Of a stretch of 64,000 nucleotides of DNA, positions 24,052 to 36,029 are shown piece by piece (positions within the stretch are counted from its first letter, which is position 1; every line of letters starts with the position of its first letter). Made by a program: the position numbers and the translations under genes. This DNA is from Cercis canadensis. Its lineage: Eukaryota > Streptophyta > Magnoliopsida > Fabales > Fabaceae. The stretch lies in the NCBI GenBank assembly GCA_003255065.1, contig QAOA01002050.1:62001-126000 (forward strand), in the 5' to 3' direction. The notes under the pieces were generated by a model. It was not told where the DNA came from, did not search any database, and was given only the letters and a program-made list of their open reading frames with translations.

Positions 24052-26451
24052 ATTTGATGAGACCAAACCTTATTTCAACAAAATATCAGATCAAAATAGT
24101 CAGGGGGAGCACTTACTAGATTTGTTTCCATTACCAACTACAGTGGAATCTAGTGACCATGTACTTTCAGTACCTCATGACAGTAATTCTCGTGCAACCA
24201 GTATTGACAACATGAGTGTTGTAGATGAAGCTGAAGTCTCAGAAACACAAGTGGTTTCCCATGACAATAACACTTCAACTATAGAAGAGAGTGGAGTTGA
24301 ATCTTCTGTGGTCTCAGCTTAACCTCGAAGGAATCCAACTAGAGATAGACATCCATCACTAAGACTGCAAGACTATGCAACATACAGTGTTGAAGCATTA
24401 GGAGATTGCAGTCAGGGACTTAGTGTGAAGAATCAAGCAAATAGAAGCTCTCAGGGGATCCAGCGCCAGCATCGTAGCGCCCAGTGCTAGCAACAAAGAT
24501 GCACCTCTCAGCTTGTCCAGCACTCAACGCTGGAATCGCAGTGCCCAGCGCCAGGTACCCAATCCACAAGTTTGTAAATTACTCAAAATTCTCTCACTCT
24601 CATGCAGCTTTTCTTACTAAACTGTCAAATGAAGTGAACCAAGAAATTTTGAAGAAGCAAATCTTCAAGATGTTTGGAGGCTAGCCATGGAAGAAGAACT
24701 TCAGGCTTTGGAAGAAAATAAAACTTGGAGTGTTGTTCAACTTCCAAAAGGAAAGAAGGCTGTTGGTAGTAGGTGGATCTATAAAACCAAGTTTAATTCT
24801 GATGGTTTAATTGAAAGACACAAGGCAAGATTGGTGGCTCGTGTTTTTACTCAAACATTTGGAGTTGATTATAAGGAGACATTTGCTCTAATGGCTAAGA
24901 TGAGTACAGTTAGAGTTCTGTTATCTATTACAGTAAATCATGAGTGGCCTTTGTATCAAATGGATGTAAAAAATGCTTTCTTGCATGGAGATCTTGAGGA
25001 GGAAGTTTACATGAAATTGCCTCATGGTCATCCACAAGCACAGAATTCAAGTATGGTCTGCAAGCTTCACAAATCCATTTATGGATTGAAACAATCTCCA
25101 CGTGCCTGGTATGCCAAGCTTAGCTCTGTCCTTGAAGAGTTTGGTTTCAAGAGAAGTCAAGCTGATTCTTCCTTGTTTGTTCGAATTGGATTAGTTGGTA
25201 AATTAGTTTTCCTAATCTATGTTGATGATATCATCATCACGGGTGATAATATTGATGAGATTAATACTCTTAAGCATTCTCTTCATTATAAATTTTCCAT
25301 TAAAGACTTAGGAGTATTAAAATACTTCCTTGGGATTGAAATGGCTACTTCTTCCAAGGGATTATTTTTAAGTCAAAGGAAATATGTGATTGATTTGCTT
25401 CAAGAAGTGGAGATGATAGATTGCAAACCAGCTCGTACCCCGCTTGATAGCAAACTGAAGTTGGACTTAGAAGGAAAATATCTCAACAACATAAGTTACT
25501 ACCAAAGACTGGTGGGTAAGCTTATATATCTCACCATTACTAGACTCGATATAACTTATGCAGTCAGCCTTGTAAGCCAATTCATGCATGCACCCACTGA
25601 AGTTCACTTAAAAGTTGTTAAAAGGATTCTCAGATACCTCAAGAGCTCCATTGGCCAAGGAATCATCATGAAGAACAATGGTCATACTGGTATCATGGCA
25701 TACACTGATGCTGATTGGGCAAGGAATGCTATTGACAGAAAATCCACTATTGGCTATTGCACCTTTGTTGGAGGGAACATCGTGACATGGAAGAGCAAAA
25801 AGCAAAATGTAATTGCTCGCTCAAGTGTAGAAGCTGAGTATCAGGCCATGGCTTCCACTGCTCGCTCAAGGGCCTTATCTCAGATTTTGGTTTTTCAAAC
25901 AACAAACCGATGTTCCTCTTTTGTGACAATCAGGCAGCTATGCATATTGCCTCTAATCCTATGTTTCATGAACGTACCAAACACATTGAAGTTAATTGTC
26001 ACTATGTTCGTGAACAAGTTCAATCCAAGGTAATTCAAACCGCATTCACTCGAACCTTTGTTGGAGGGAACATCGTGACATGGAAGAGCAAAAAGCAAAA
26101 TGTAATTGCTCGCTCAAGTGTAGAAGCTGAGTATCAGGCCATGGCTTCCACTGCTCGCTCAAGGGCCTTATCTCAGATTTTGGTTTTTCAAACAACAAAC
26201 CGATGTTCCTCTTTTGTGACAATCAGGCAGCTATGCATATTGCCTCTAATCCTGTGTTTCATGAACGTACCAAACACATTGAAGTTAATTGTCACTATGT
26301 TCGTGAACAAGTTCAATCCAAGGTAATTCAAACCACATTCACTCGCAGCCATGATCAACTTGCTGATGTTTTCACCAAGTCCCTTGCGTTCACTCAGTTT
26401 CAACGCCTGCTCTCCAAGCTTGGATCAATTAATCTCCTTGATCCAGCTTGA
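24052..26451 (+). pseudogene. Second integrase-end/RT/RNase H unit of element A
   Basis: Repeats the unit that starts at 21594. The open frame 24687-26033 spans RT (YVDDIIITG, LKYFLGIEMATSSKGLFLSQ, KPARTPLDSKLKLDLEGKY) and most of RNase H (AYTDADWARNAIDRKST). A 293-bp block of RNase H is itself doubled (25761-26053 repeated from 26054). The end motif DVFTKSLAFTQFQRLLSKLG lies just before the polypurine tract. Confidence 0.87.
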
Positions 26452-26458
26452 GGGGGAG

Positions 26459-26746
26459 TATTGGAAGTACCATGCTACTCTGCTATGATGCTGCTCTGCT
26501 ATGCTGCCATGCTGCTAGCTGTTGACTCTCTTACATATTTGTAATTTAGAGTTGTCCTTGTTACTTGTAATCAGAGTTTTTCCTATTTGTAAGACTGTAG
26601 TGTATTTTCCAACAGTCCTTAGAGTGACCAATGGTTATTAAATTGGTCAATAGATATTAGCCATCACCAATACATGCATATATACCCTTGTAATCTTTTA
26701 AAGAAATATATGAGAGAACAAGTTATTCTTTCTATCTTTTTCTACA
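26459..26746 (+). repeat. 3' LTR of Copia element A
   Basis: 288 bp; same as the 5' LTR apart from about eight substitutions and a 17-bp gain of CTGCTATG-type words. Followed by the second TGTTG target duplication. Confidence 0.9.
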
Positions 26747-26751
26747 TGTTG

Positions 26752-26870
26752 CTAGGTAGGAAGATGAGAAACCGAAATAAAGCCATTAATCAATTGTTTT
26801 CTAACATAGTGACAATCAATGTCTGTGTTTGGTGCGCTCGTGAAAGACGAGATTCCTTGCAATGTATATT
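26752..26870 (-). pseudogene. RNase H end piece of Copia element B
   Basis: Minus-strand reading shows Copia RNase H end words (HERTKH, DCHYVRKQL) in broken frames. It lies between the insertion of element A and the solo LTR. This links 28130-34463 with 18546-18822 as one element. Confidence 0.7.
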
Positions 26871-26876
26871 GTTAGG

Positions 26877-28129
26877 TGGATTTTACACCTATTCTATAGA
26901 TGCACTTAGCTTAACTTTGGATTGTTTCTTGAGAAGTTTGGACCTTAATCTTGCTCCTTTTTCTCTAATTTGTAGGATCACCATTTAGAATGGTTTCTTG
27001 GTGTTAAAAGACACTTAAGAGAAGCCAAAAGCTTAAGAGAATCAATCCTGGGCGCCCTTACGCTCAAGCATGGCGTTGCTACGCCTCCATTCAGTAATCA
27101 AGCAAGTGAGGAAGGCCTTAGGCGTCCCTACGCCCCTGGAAGAAAAACCAACGAAGCGAAGCAGCCCCTAGGTGTAGCTACGCCCATGACCCAACATCCC
27201 TATGCCCCTTTAGAGCCCATCCGTACATGTAGCTGAAATTTCCCTTTAAAATTAGGATTTTAAGTTTTTCTATTTAAGCAACTCTTAGGTAGAAATTTAG
27301 GATTTTATTCTGGACTTTTTGGAGGCAAGAAGGAGAGCAAGAACAAGGATTTGAGAAGAGCAACTGGGACAGCAGTTTGGTGGCTTCTCTTCAGAGTTTT
27401 TATTCTTATTCCCTTTGATTAATGTCTAGAATTTACTTTATCATGTTTTCTTCTCCTACTATGAACTAATTTCTTCTCTTGGACTACGATGTAGGCTATT
27501 TATGAACGGTTGAAGTTCTTATGAAATTGATTTGATGTTTATCTTTCCAATTGAGCATTCATATCCATTCTTAATGCTTCTAATTAACTGGCCATTAATT
27601 TAGATGATTTGTTAATCACAATGAGATCGGAAGGAGATTGGTGTGTTTAGTTCATTGAAATTTATGTCCTAGGTTGCATGTAGGATAGGAATATACCTCC
27701 ATGGCCTAGGTAATCAATTAAGAGATCCACAGAACCTAATGAATCTATAGTTATTATAACTCGTATAGGAATATACAGGGTTAGTAATTAGAGATATTTC
27801 CATTAGACCTTGGGAGAGACTAGCGGATGAATTAGGGACTCTTGATTAGCAATTAGGAAGATAAATTGATATTAATGACATGATGAATGGAAACCGAGAT
27901 TAATTATGGTGAAATTGGAGTCCTAGGCTTTTATCTCTTGATTTATTCATCATTTTAACTATCTTAGCTTATTTTCAGCTCATTTAAAAGTTCTTTCTTG
28001 ACAATTCTCCATACTAATTGATTAGATAAAATTGAGATTAACCCAATTTCGGTTATTGATAACATTAGTCCTCGTGGGAACGATAACTCATTCTCATCTT
28101 ATTACTTGGGAATGATAACATACACTTGT
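26877..28129 (+). mobile_element. Solo LTR (Gypsy-like) with TSD GTTAGG in element B
   Basis: A 1253-bp insert starting TGGATTTTACACC and ending ATACACTTGT, flanked by GTTAGG at 26871-26876 and 28130-28135. Across the empty site the Copia RNase H of element B is continuous. No coding sequence is seen inside. The 3' part carries AGTCCTCGTGGGAACGATAA, a word found in plant Gypsy LTR ends, and again inverted in the insert at 30786-32400. A second, shorter relative is at 55892-56570. At 27048-27230 it holds a cassette of GGCGTNNCTACGCC words. Solo LTRs arise by recombination between the two LTRs of a full element. Confidence 0.8.
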
Positions 28130-30785
28130 GTTAGGATTTTTCACAACATATATAACTGCCATATTGTCACATTTAAGGGGAATGGGAGTGATGTCTAAAA
28201 CACCAAGGTCATGAATTAATCTGCTTAACCAACCTAACTCAGCAGTGACTCTTCGCATTGAATGGTATTCTGCCTCTGCTAAAGACAAGGACATCATAAC
28301 TTGCTTTTTGGATTTCCAATAAATGGGGTTGCCTCCAAAAGTGACAAAGAAGCCATTAACTGATTTGCGAGAAAAAGGACAAGTTGCCCAATCTGAATCG
28401 TGGTAGGCCAAAAGCTGCATATTAGAGGAGTTGTTCATGAGTAATCCTTGGATAGGATGAGAGTGTAGGTATTGTAACACATGAACAACAGCTTGAAGGT
28501 GGGCTTGGCAAGGTTTCTGATTAAACTGACTCGGATATTGAACTGTGTAAGCAATGTTTGGTCTTATATGAAGGAGAAAATTGAGCTTGCCTATTAGTTG
28601 TCTGTAAATAGTGGGATTTAGAAGTGGATCAGGCATATCCAAAGCTAGTTTCAGATTATTTGCAAAAGGCCCTGCAACCTGAGGTAGTGTTCAAACCTGA
28701 AACTCATCACAAAGCTCAGTAGTATATTTCCTTTGACTAGCCAATAAACCTTGTGGAATCTTTGGTAAATTCTAAACCAAGAAAGTAATGCAATTCACCA
28801 AGATCTTTAATCTTGAATGTGTCATCAAGGTGATGTTTTAGGGATTGTATTTCAGAAGGATCATTGCCAATAACAAGTAAATCATCAACATATACAACCA
28901 TAATAACTAGAGAGCTGGAAGTATTCTTAATGAATAAAGAATAATCATGAGCAGAATGTTTGTAACCTCTGTGTTGCAATGTAGCAGAGAGTTTGGCATA
29001 CCATTATCTTGAAGCTTGCTTTAATCCATAGAGAGATTTCCTCAGTTTGCAAGCTAATGAAGGATCTGAAACAGCAAGACCTTGGGGCACTTTCATGTAG
29101 ATGTCCTCATGAAGATCTCCATGAAGGAAGTCGTTATTGACATCTAATTGAAATAGGGGCCAGTTGCATTTGACAGCTAGTGCAATGAGGGTTCTAATAG
29201 TAGTGAACTTTACTACAGGAGATAAGGTTTCATCAAAATCTTCACCCTCTTTTTGTGTGAAACTGCGAACCACCAATCTGGCTTTATACCTCTCAATGGA
29301 GCCGTCAACCTTCCTTTTTATTTTGTAGACCCATTTGCAACTAATTGGCCTATTTCCTTTTGGCAGCTTGACTAATTCCTAAGTTTTGTTTGCCTCAAAC
29401 TCCTTAGCCATGGCCTCCTGCCATAATGAGTTCCATGCTGCTTGTGTGTAAGTTTTTGGTTCATTGTCACTGAGAATACCTTTGAGTAACTACTGATAAT
29501 TGTTAGAGAGAGTGCTGAAACAAAGTGATCTTTGGGCAAAACACACATTAGTGATAGTGTGAGAACATGTAGCGGCCAAAGTATCAGCCTCAGTAGACAG
29601 AACAATGGAACCACACACATAATCTTGAAGATGAGTAGGAGGTTTGGAAATTCTATCAGACTGCCTAACAACTTGATTATTCTGATTGATAGTAGGCACA
29701 TAAGTTTGATTGATTTCAGGTGAAGGAGAAAACTGAGAAATTGAAGGTTGAAATGCAGGACTATGAACTGGAGAAGGATGTGCATTATGAATGGGAGAGG
29801 AAAAATTATGCTCAGCATGCATACTAGGAGAAATATCCGCCACAGATATAGGGCAGGGAGAAAATGAAGGGTGAGAAAGATTGCTAAACTTGAAGGGGAA
29901 GACAGTTTCATGAAAAACTACATCTCGAGACATGACAATTTTATTACTGTGAAGGTTGACAATTCTGTAAGCTTTCTTTCCAAAGGGATAACCAAGAAAA
30001 ACTCCTAGGAAGGAATGAGGCATAAATTTGTCCCTTCCTTGAGAAATGGTAGAAACAAAACAAAGACAACCAAATGGCTTCAAGTAAGAAAAGGAAGGTG
30101 GGTTGTTAAAGAGTATGTGGTATAGGGTTTGATTGCCAAGGACAGACAGTTTCATGAAAAACTACATCTCGAGACATGACAATTTTATTATTGTGAAGGT
30201 TGAGAATTCTGTAAGCTTTCTTTCCAAAGGGATAACCAAGAAAAACTCCTGGGAAGGAATGAGGCATAAATTTGTCCCTTCCTTGAGAAATGGTAGAAAC
30301 AAAACAAAGACAACCAAATGGCTTCAAGTAAGAAAAGGAATGTGGGTTGTTAAAGAGTATGTGGTATAGGGTTTGATTGCCAAGGACTTTGGAAAGCATT
30401 CTGTTGATGAGGTAAGTGGCAGTAAGCACACAATCTCCCCAATATTTAACAGGAAGACCAGATTGAAATAAAAGGGCTCGAGAGGTCTCAAGAAGGTGTT
30501 TGTGTTTCCTTTCAACAACCCCATTTTGTTGGGGTGTATAGGGGCAGGAAGTTTGGTGAATGATTCCTAAAGAAGAAAAAAATGTTTGACCAACTGAACT
30601 ACTACCAAGTTCTGGTGCATTGTCTATGGGGATAACCTTGATAGTGGTTTTAAATTGGGTTTGAATAAGATATATGAAGGATTTAATCATAGAGAAGGCT
30701 AAAGATTTATTGTAAAGTAAATGCACCCATGTATTCCTACTAAAATCATCCACAATGGTTAAAAAATATATATGTCTTGCATAGG
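28130..30785 (-). pseudogene. RNase H, RT and integrase part of Copia element B
   Basis: RNase H at 28130-28642 (AYHDSDWATCPFSRKSVNGF, FGGNPIYWKSKKQVMMSLS), reverse transcriptase at 28737-29360 ([33 protein letters not shown]), integrase C-terminal side and linker at 29490-30155, and integrase core at 30106-30753 (DDFSRNTWVHLLYNKS, TPQQNGVVERKHKHLL, YWGDCVLTATYLINR). A block of about 190 bp of integrase (about 30155-30365) repeats part of 29910-30120 in direct order. Broken in several places. Confidence 0.85.
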
Positions 30786-32400
30786 TGTTTTATAGGGGTG
30801 ATGTGAATTTTTATACCGGCAAGTGTATCGGGCCACATAAGTAATATAATGATGAGTAGAGTATCGTTCCCACGAGGATTAAGGCTAACAACTACCAATT
30901 TCACCAATAAAGATTCTATTTGGAAAGATAAATGTTTTGGATTGAAGGCAGCCCTGGAATGAGCAGCTGCAATTAACTAGGTAACAAACTAAGTAAAAAA
31001 AACTCTAACAATAGCGTAACAATCTTTGAGAAACAATATAAATGTGAAATTGATAATAAAAATGAGAAAGGTTAGGGGTTGATTTCATTCACTTGCAAAT
31101 TCGATTCCCTCATAGACAAGGTAACCTCAGAAACAATACTGGACTACTTATTTCATTTACAATTCCTTTGTTGTCGGTTCATTTCCTTAAAGTGATTGAA
31201 CCCAATTCTTTGATGAAACAATCCTCCCTATACCAATTACTTGTCCAATTCCTTGACACAACTAATTAATCTAGGTGATTTGGTTCTAGGAAATTAACTG
31301 ATACCACCTAAACAAAGTTATCTATTCCTAGATTGACTCAATTTAGGACAGAATTTACAGAGCACATTCGGATCTTACTATTCCTAGTATTGAAACGAAT
31401 CTCTTAACCATTCAAATGGTAGCTAAACATTTAAAGGCATTAATAACAGTAAATTTCATTCAACAAAAGGAGTTATACTAAAACAAGTTTATTCAATCTT
31501 GAAACCTCATTACAATTGAATTACATCAAACTCCCAACAATAAGAATTTAGCTCCTCATACTTGAATTCAATGAAAGCAAATAAGTAAGGTTCAACATGA
31601 GATGAAAAGAAGAAGAAGAAGAAGAAGAAACTCTATGACGATCCAGTTGCAATTGCTCCCCTTCCTCCTCTTGTTCTTCTGCTCCCTTTCTTCCCAAGTA
31701 CGGCCTCCTCTGACACATGCATCAGATTTCCTTTTATACTTGTGTAGAATTAGGTCATTTAGTCAAAAATAGCTCGAACACGGCTCTGACACGGCCGTGT
31801 TCCTTTCTGGTCCTGGGCGTGTCACTTATGTTGCATTTCTGGTCATTGAACACGGGCTATGACACGGCCGTGTTCATTTTCTGGTCCTGGACGTGTCACT
31901 TAGACATGGCCCATGCTCTTCTCTGGTCTGGGCGTGTCCTTTCTTTGTAGCCTCTTCCTGTTCAACACGGCCTATCACACGGCCATGTTCTTCTTTTTCC
32001 TTGACCGTGTTTGCCTTTAGACTAAGTCTTTGTTCCTTGGACATTCTGCTTGATCAACACGGCCTTGGACACGGCCGTGTCTGTTCCTGTCTGAGGCCGT
32101 GTTTGTCCATAAGCTTGAGCAGTAGCCTCTGGATGTTAGACACGGGGTACACACGGCCGTGTTACTTCCCGTGTCTACCTAAAAACTTGGTGTATGACTG
32201 CTTTCCTTGCCATTTTCTCCATGGATTGCTTCCAGATTCTTCTCATTTCCTGATTACCCATCTTGGTACCTGTCAAAGCCAATTTATGGATTAAACANTG
32301 TCAAAGCTAATTTATGGATTAAACACCATGTTTAGAGAGGATTTGCTCACAATGCAGGTAAAAATTCAGTATTAAAGCATTGATTTTATAATCCTAAAAG
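30786..32400 (-). mobile_element. LTR-like insert in element B, palindrome-rich
   Basis: Splits integrase of element B between the GPL motif (right) and the VDDFSRNTW motif (left). Begins on the plus strand TGTTTTATAGGGGTGATG and soon shows GTATCGTTCCCACGAGG, the reverse complement of the word near the 3' end of the solo LTR at 26877-28129, so it is probably a related LTR in minus orientation. No coding potential was seen. A GAA microsatellite lies at 31607-31629. A 400-bp cassette of ACACGGCCGTGT words is at 31770-32190. The end near 32400 and the target duplication are not clear. One N at 32298 has a 27-bp doubled flank. Confidence 0.65.
31770..32190. repeat. ACACGGCCGTGT palindromic cassette
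   Basis: The 12-bp perfect palindrome ACACGGCCGTGT or close variants (ACACGGCNNNNACACGGCCGTGT, GGGCGTGTC, GGCCGTGTT) occur about ten times in 420 bp at irregular 20-60 bp spacing inside an LTR-like insert. Spacers differ from copy to copy, so it is neither a satellite nor a CRISPR array. Confidence 0.8.
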
Positions 32401-34261
32401 ACAAGTATCAAGGGGCCCCAAACATCAATATGTATGAGATCAAATGGAGACTTTGTAGAGATGTGACTAAGGGAAAAATGGAGTTTATATTGTCTGGATT
32501 GAGAACAAATCAGACAAGGATCAACATCATTATTATTGAACTTGGGAACATCAATTGGCAACAACTGTAGTTTATAAATGGGCATATGTCCTATGTGTAA
32601 ATGCCAAAGAAAAAGACTATTATTTTTACAAGATGAATTGCAACTCAGGTTACAAGACAAAGATGAAGAAAGAAAGGAATCAACAACTTTGACAGTGTGT
32701 CGTTGCAGAAGATACAAGCTTCCATTTCTTTTACCAAGGATCATTTGTCTCTTCATTGAAGGGGCCTGTATATAGCAAGAGTTATCAGAAAAAGATATGA
32801 TACATGGATACTAAGAAATGAATTTGCTGGTGGATAAGAGGTTGTATTTAAATGATGGGACAAAAAGGACATTTGAAAGAGTAATTTGAGGAGACAAAAC
32901 AATTGTGCCTACTGAACTAACCAAAACAGTCTCACCATTTGGAAGTGAAATAGAATATGGTACTTTAATGTCAACCAAATCAGAAAAGGCAGCTTTATCA
33001 AAACACATGTGATCAGATGCCCCTGTGTCTATTATCCAAAACTATGCTTTGCAAAATAGATCAGCATAATGTGTATTAGAAAGCAAATTACCTGCAAAGT
33101 TGGCAGTAGCCATGACATTAGGCATGTTATTCAGTTCAGTTGGCTTCAACTGATTCAAAAGCATCATAAGCTGGTTGTACTAGTCATGGGAGATTTGAGG
33201 AGTAGGAGAGCTACTATTGCTTTGTGGATTATCATTGTTTTTTGCTTGAATGGATCCAGAGAATTTCTTTGGCTTCTGGAATTTGAAGTCTGCGGGATAA
33301 CCATGCAACTTGTAGCACTTGTCTTTAGTATGCCTTGGTTTTTTATAGTAATTGTAGGTAACAGAGGATTTCTTGCCTTGATCAGATTTTTGAGGAGGAC
33401 CAGTAGTGTTATTTTTGCCAACATTGGTATACATAGCAACATTGTCGTGAAGAAAAGGAGAAATTGGAGAATAAATTTCCTTTTGTTTTTCTTCATGGAT
33501 GAGAATCGCATAGACCTGATTAACACTAGGAAGAGGAGACATCATAAGAATATGACCTCTAACAGATGAAAAAGCATCATTAAGTCCCATGAGAAATTGA
33601 AAAAGCTTCTGATCCTCAAGGTATTTATTGAATAATTTTGCAGTACCACAGGAGCAATCAGGAATGACTTGAAGAGCCTTTAATTCATCCCAAATCTTCT
33701 TGATTTTGGTGTAGTAGGTTGATATATGGTCTGTGCCTTGAGCAATTGGGAACAATTCTTTTTGCACTTGATATATCAGAACACCATTAGCTTGTTCGAA
33801 CCGTTCTACAAGTTCCAGCCACATTTCTTAGCAGTGGAAATGTATATCACACTCTCTGCAATTTCCTTGCTCAGAGAGTTAAGAATCCAACTAATAACCA
33901 TATGATTACAACGATTCCATACGACTAGTAGCGGAGAATCAGAATCTGGCTTTGCTATTTCACCATTGACGAAACCTAATTTGTTCTTCGCAGAAAGAGC
34001 AATCACAATGGCTCTTTTCTAAATATTGAATCCGCTTCCGTCAAACTGCTTCGATACCAAAACGACTCCAGGACTGTCAGAAGAATGTAAATACAAAGGA
34101 TTTGAAGAATCAATAGCCAGATTGTCAAGAGAACCAGAAACTCCATGGGAGGAATTTTCAAAGTTTGCAGATTGATTCGTTATATTTTCAGAATTTCAAG
34201 GAGGAAGAAATCAAAATTGATAAGAAAAGGAAGGATCGAGCCTTTAAATGCTCTGATACCA
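32401..34261 (-). pseudogene. Gag, protease and pre-integrase part of Copia element B
   Basis: From right to left: primer binding site (reverse of TGGTATCAGAGC, 34249-34261), gag ([34 protein letters not shown] at 33806-34006; [20 protein letters not shown] and DQGKKSSVTYNYYKKPRHTK at 33180-33824), protease side (MCFDKAAFSDLVDIKVPYS at 32811-33008) and GAG_pre-integrase (LFLWHLHIGHMP, DPCLICSQSRQYKLHFSLS, LIHIDVWGPL at 32401-32756). Broken in several places. Confidence 0.83.
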
Positions 34262-34463
34262 TGAAAATCCCTTCAAGATGAGGGAAGACCAGAGACCAAA
34301 GAGAAAGAGCAGGAAAACCAGAGAAAACCAGAGAGATGAAAGACTTTTTTGTATGTATTGTTTATTCATATCAGAAAGAGTGATATATATACATGTATGT
34401 GCAGAGAAGAAAATATATAAAGATGACACGTAACCCAACTAACTACTTTAACCGACTATTACA
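34262..34463 (-). repeat. 5' LTR of Copia element B
   Basis: Plus-strand reading TGAAAATCCCTTCAAG...CGACTATTACA, 202 bp. Its outer edge is overlapped by the target duplication TACAG of element C, so C inserted exactly at the end of this LTR. Confidence 0.8.
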
Positions 34464-34464
34464 G

Positions 34465-34800
34465 TGTTATGAGTCAGTTTTTTATCTAATATATTTTATG
34501 TTGAGTTAATGGGTTACTAGTGGGTTCACGTAGTGGGCACATGTTTGACTTATTTGTTGCTATTATTTAGCTGTAGTTTCTTATGTTTAGCTTTGTTGTT
34601 GAGTCTGTTAAGGTGGGTCTATAAATTCAGGAAAGCATGGTCAATGTAGGATATCTGGGAAATTGCAAACTCTGTTATTTTTATCTTTTTGTCCCTATCA
34701 AACCATTATTTTCTCTTTGTTGTTCATTTTCTTATTACCATAGCTTCTAGGCGTGGTAGAGGTTGGAGACGTGGCAGAGCCATTGGAATAGATCATAACA
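34465..34800 (+). repeat. 5' LTR of chromovirus C
   Basis: 336 bp, TGTTATGAGTCAG...GATCATAACA, with a perfect 8-bp terminal inverted repeat. The primer binding site follows after TGG. Confidence 0.92.
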
Positions 34801-34811
34801 TGGTGGTATCA

Positions 34812-36029
34812 GAGCCACCAATGGCTGATGATCAACGTCTGCAACGACTTGAGAACCAGGTAGATAACCTGAGTTCCGATCAAGAAAGATTGCTAAAACA
34901 GATGGAGGAGATGATGATAGCAATGAACTCCCGGTTTAATGTGGCAGATGAGGGATCCGTCAACAGGAATCAGGGACCACATGGACAGGGTGGTGTTGGT
35001 GATGCAGGTAGATGGATGGTTCCAAAGCTTGCCAAATTGGATTTTCCACATTATGATGGCTCTGAAGATCCAACTCTATGGATTTGCACGGAGGAGCAAT
35101 TTTTTGATTTTCAAGCAACAGCTCCTAATGAATAGGTTCGATTGGCAGCATATCATTTGGAAAGGGATGCACAATTATGGTTCCAATGTCGTAAGAACCA
35201 AGGACATCTTGTCACCTGGGAAGACATGAAAACAGGCTTGTTAGAGCGGTTTGGCTCCACTGAATATGAAGATTCCTTTGGAGATCTTTGCAAGCTTAAA
35301 CAAACAAGCACTGTGACAGAATATCAGACTCAGTTTGAAAGGCTATTAGCTCGAGCAGGTCATTTAACAGATAGACAAGAAGTGGAGTGTTTCATAAGTG
35401 GACTCAAAGATGGGCTGAGAACTGATGTGCGAGTCCAAAATCCTTCAAGTTTGACGACAGCAATTGGGTTAGCTCGAACCTACGAGTCTAAGGCTCAAGA
35501 TATCAGACGCCTAACTAATCCAACATTCTCCTCCTTGGGACGAAATTCTAGCACACAATTGGGCACATCAAGAAACTCTATTTCTGACTGCTCTTTGCCA
35601 ATACAAAAGTTTTCTCCAGCAGAGCTCCAACGACGTCGAGAACAAGGGTTGTGCTATAACTGTGATGAGAAGTACACCTTCGGGCACAAGTGCAAAAAAT
35701 TATTTTTTATTGAGGCTGAAGAAGGTGAGGATTTAGAAGAACCTATAGAAGGAAAAGATCCTATTATTGAGGAAGAGATACCAGCTATTTCTTTGCATGC
35801 CTTAGCTGGCGTCCAATCTCCACAAACAATGCGAATTCAGTCTAGCATTGGTAAAACTCCTTTGTTTATTTTAATTGATTCTGGTTCAACTCATAATTTT
35901 CTCCATCAGAAATTTGCAAAAATTGCCAAACTTAAGCCCGAGCAAGGTGGACTGCTCAATGTGACAATTGCTAATGGGGAGAAATTGACTAGCTCTGGCA
36001 GATGCAAGGGAGTGCAGCTGAAATTATAG
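34812..36029 (+). pseudogene. Gag and protease of chromovirus C
   Basis: Gag starts near 34822 (MADDQRLQRLENQVDNLSS, a coiled coil), with the retrotransposon gag core at about 35010-35430 (PKLAKLDFPHYDGSEDPTLW, VTWEDMKTGLLERFGSTEYE, RLLARAGHLTDRQEVECFIS). A zinc knuckle of the plant chromovirus form CYNCDEKYTFGHKCK is at about 35652-35696. The aspartic protease follows: LFILIDSGSTHNFLH near 35860-35905. Nearly open throughout. Confidence 0.9.

Larger units (their letters stand above)
18827..26746 (+). mobile_element. RE1-like Copia element A, both LTRs and TSD TGTTG
   Basis: Fossil Copia element inserted into the RNase H end of element B. LTRs at 18827-19097 and 26459-26746 with ends TA...CA; identical 5-bp target duplications TGTTG at 18822-18826 and 26747-26751. 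Primer binding site TGGTATCAAAGC at 19098-19109, polypurine tract AGGGGGAG at 26451-26458. Gag, protease, integrase, reverse transcriptase and RNase H follow in Copia order, but part of integrase to RNase H is present twice (21594-24051 and 24052 on, period about 2458 bp), and a smaller 293-bp block is doubled at 25761-26053. LTR divergence about 3% by eye suggests an age around a million years. It is broken at several points. Confidence 0.92.
18546..34463 (-). mobile_element. RE1-like Copia element B with three nested insertions
   Basis: Fossil Copia element on the minus strand. Its 5' LTR is at 34262-34463 with primer binding site at 34249-34261, its 3' LTR at 18546-18789. Gag lies at about 33180-34220, protease and pre-integrase at 32401-33060, integrase at 29500-30785, reverse transcriptase at 28737-29360, RNase H at 28130-28642 with its end at 26752-26870 and 18790-18822. 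Element A (18827-26746), a solo LTR (26877-28129) and an LTR-like insert (about 30786-32400) interrupt it. Without them it is about 5 kb, normal for the family. Its two LTRs differ at roughly 6% of positions by eye, so it is older than A and C. It is broken in several places besides the insertions. Confidence 0.85.

Noticed and set aside
31770-32190. ACACGGCCGTGT repeats as a CRISPR-like array
   Set aside because: Spacing is irregular, the repeat is only 12 bp and variable, there are no cas genes, and the context is a plant LTR-like insert.
31717-32294. Open frames over the ACACGGCCGTGT cassette
   Set aside because: They are by-products of the GC-rich repeat, in a non-coding LTR-like insert.
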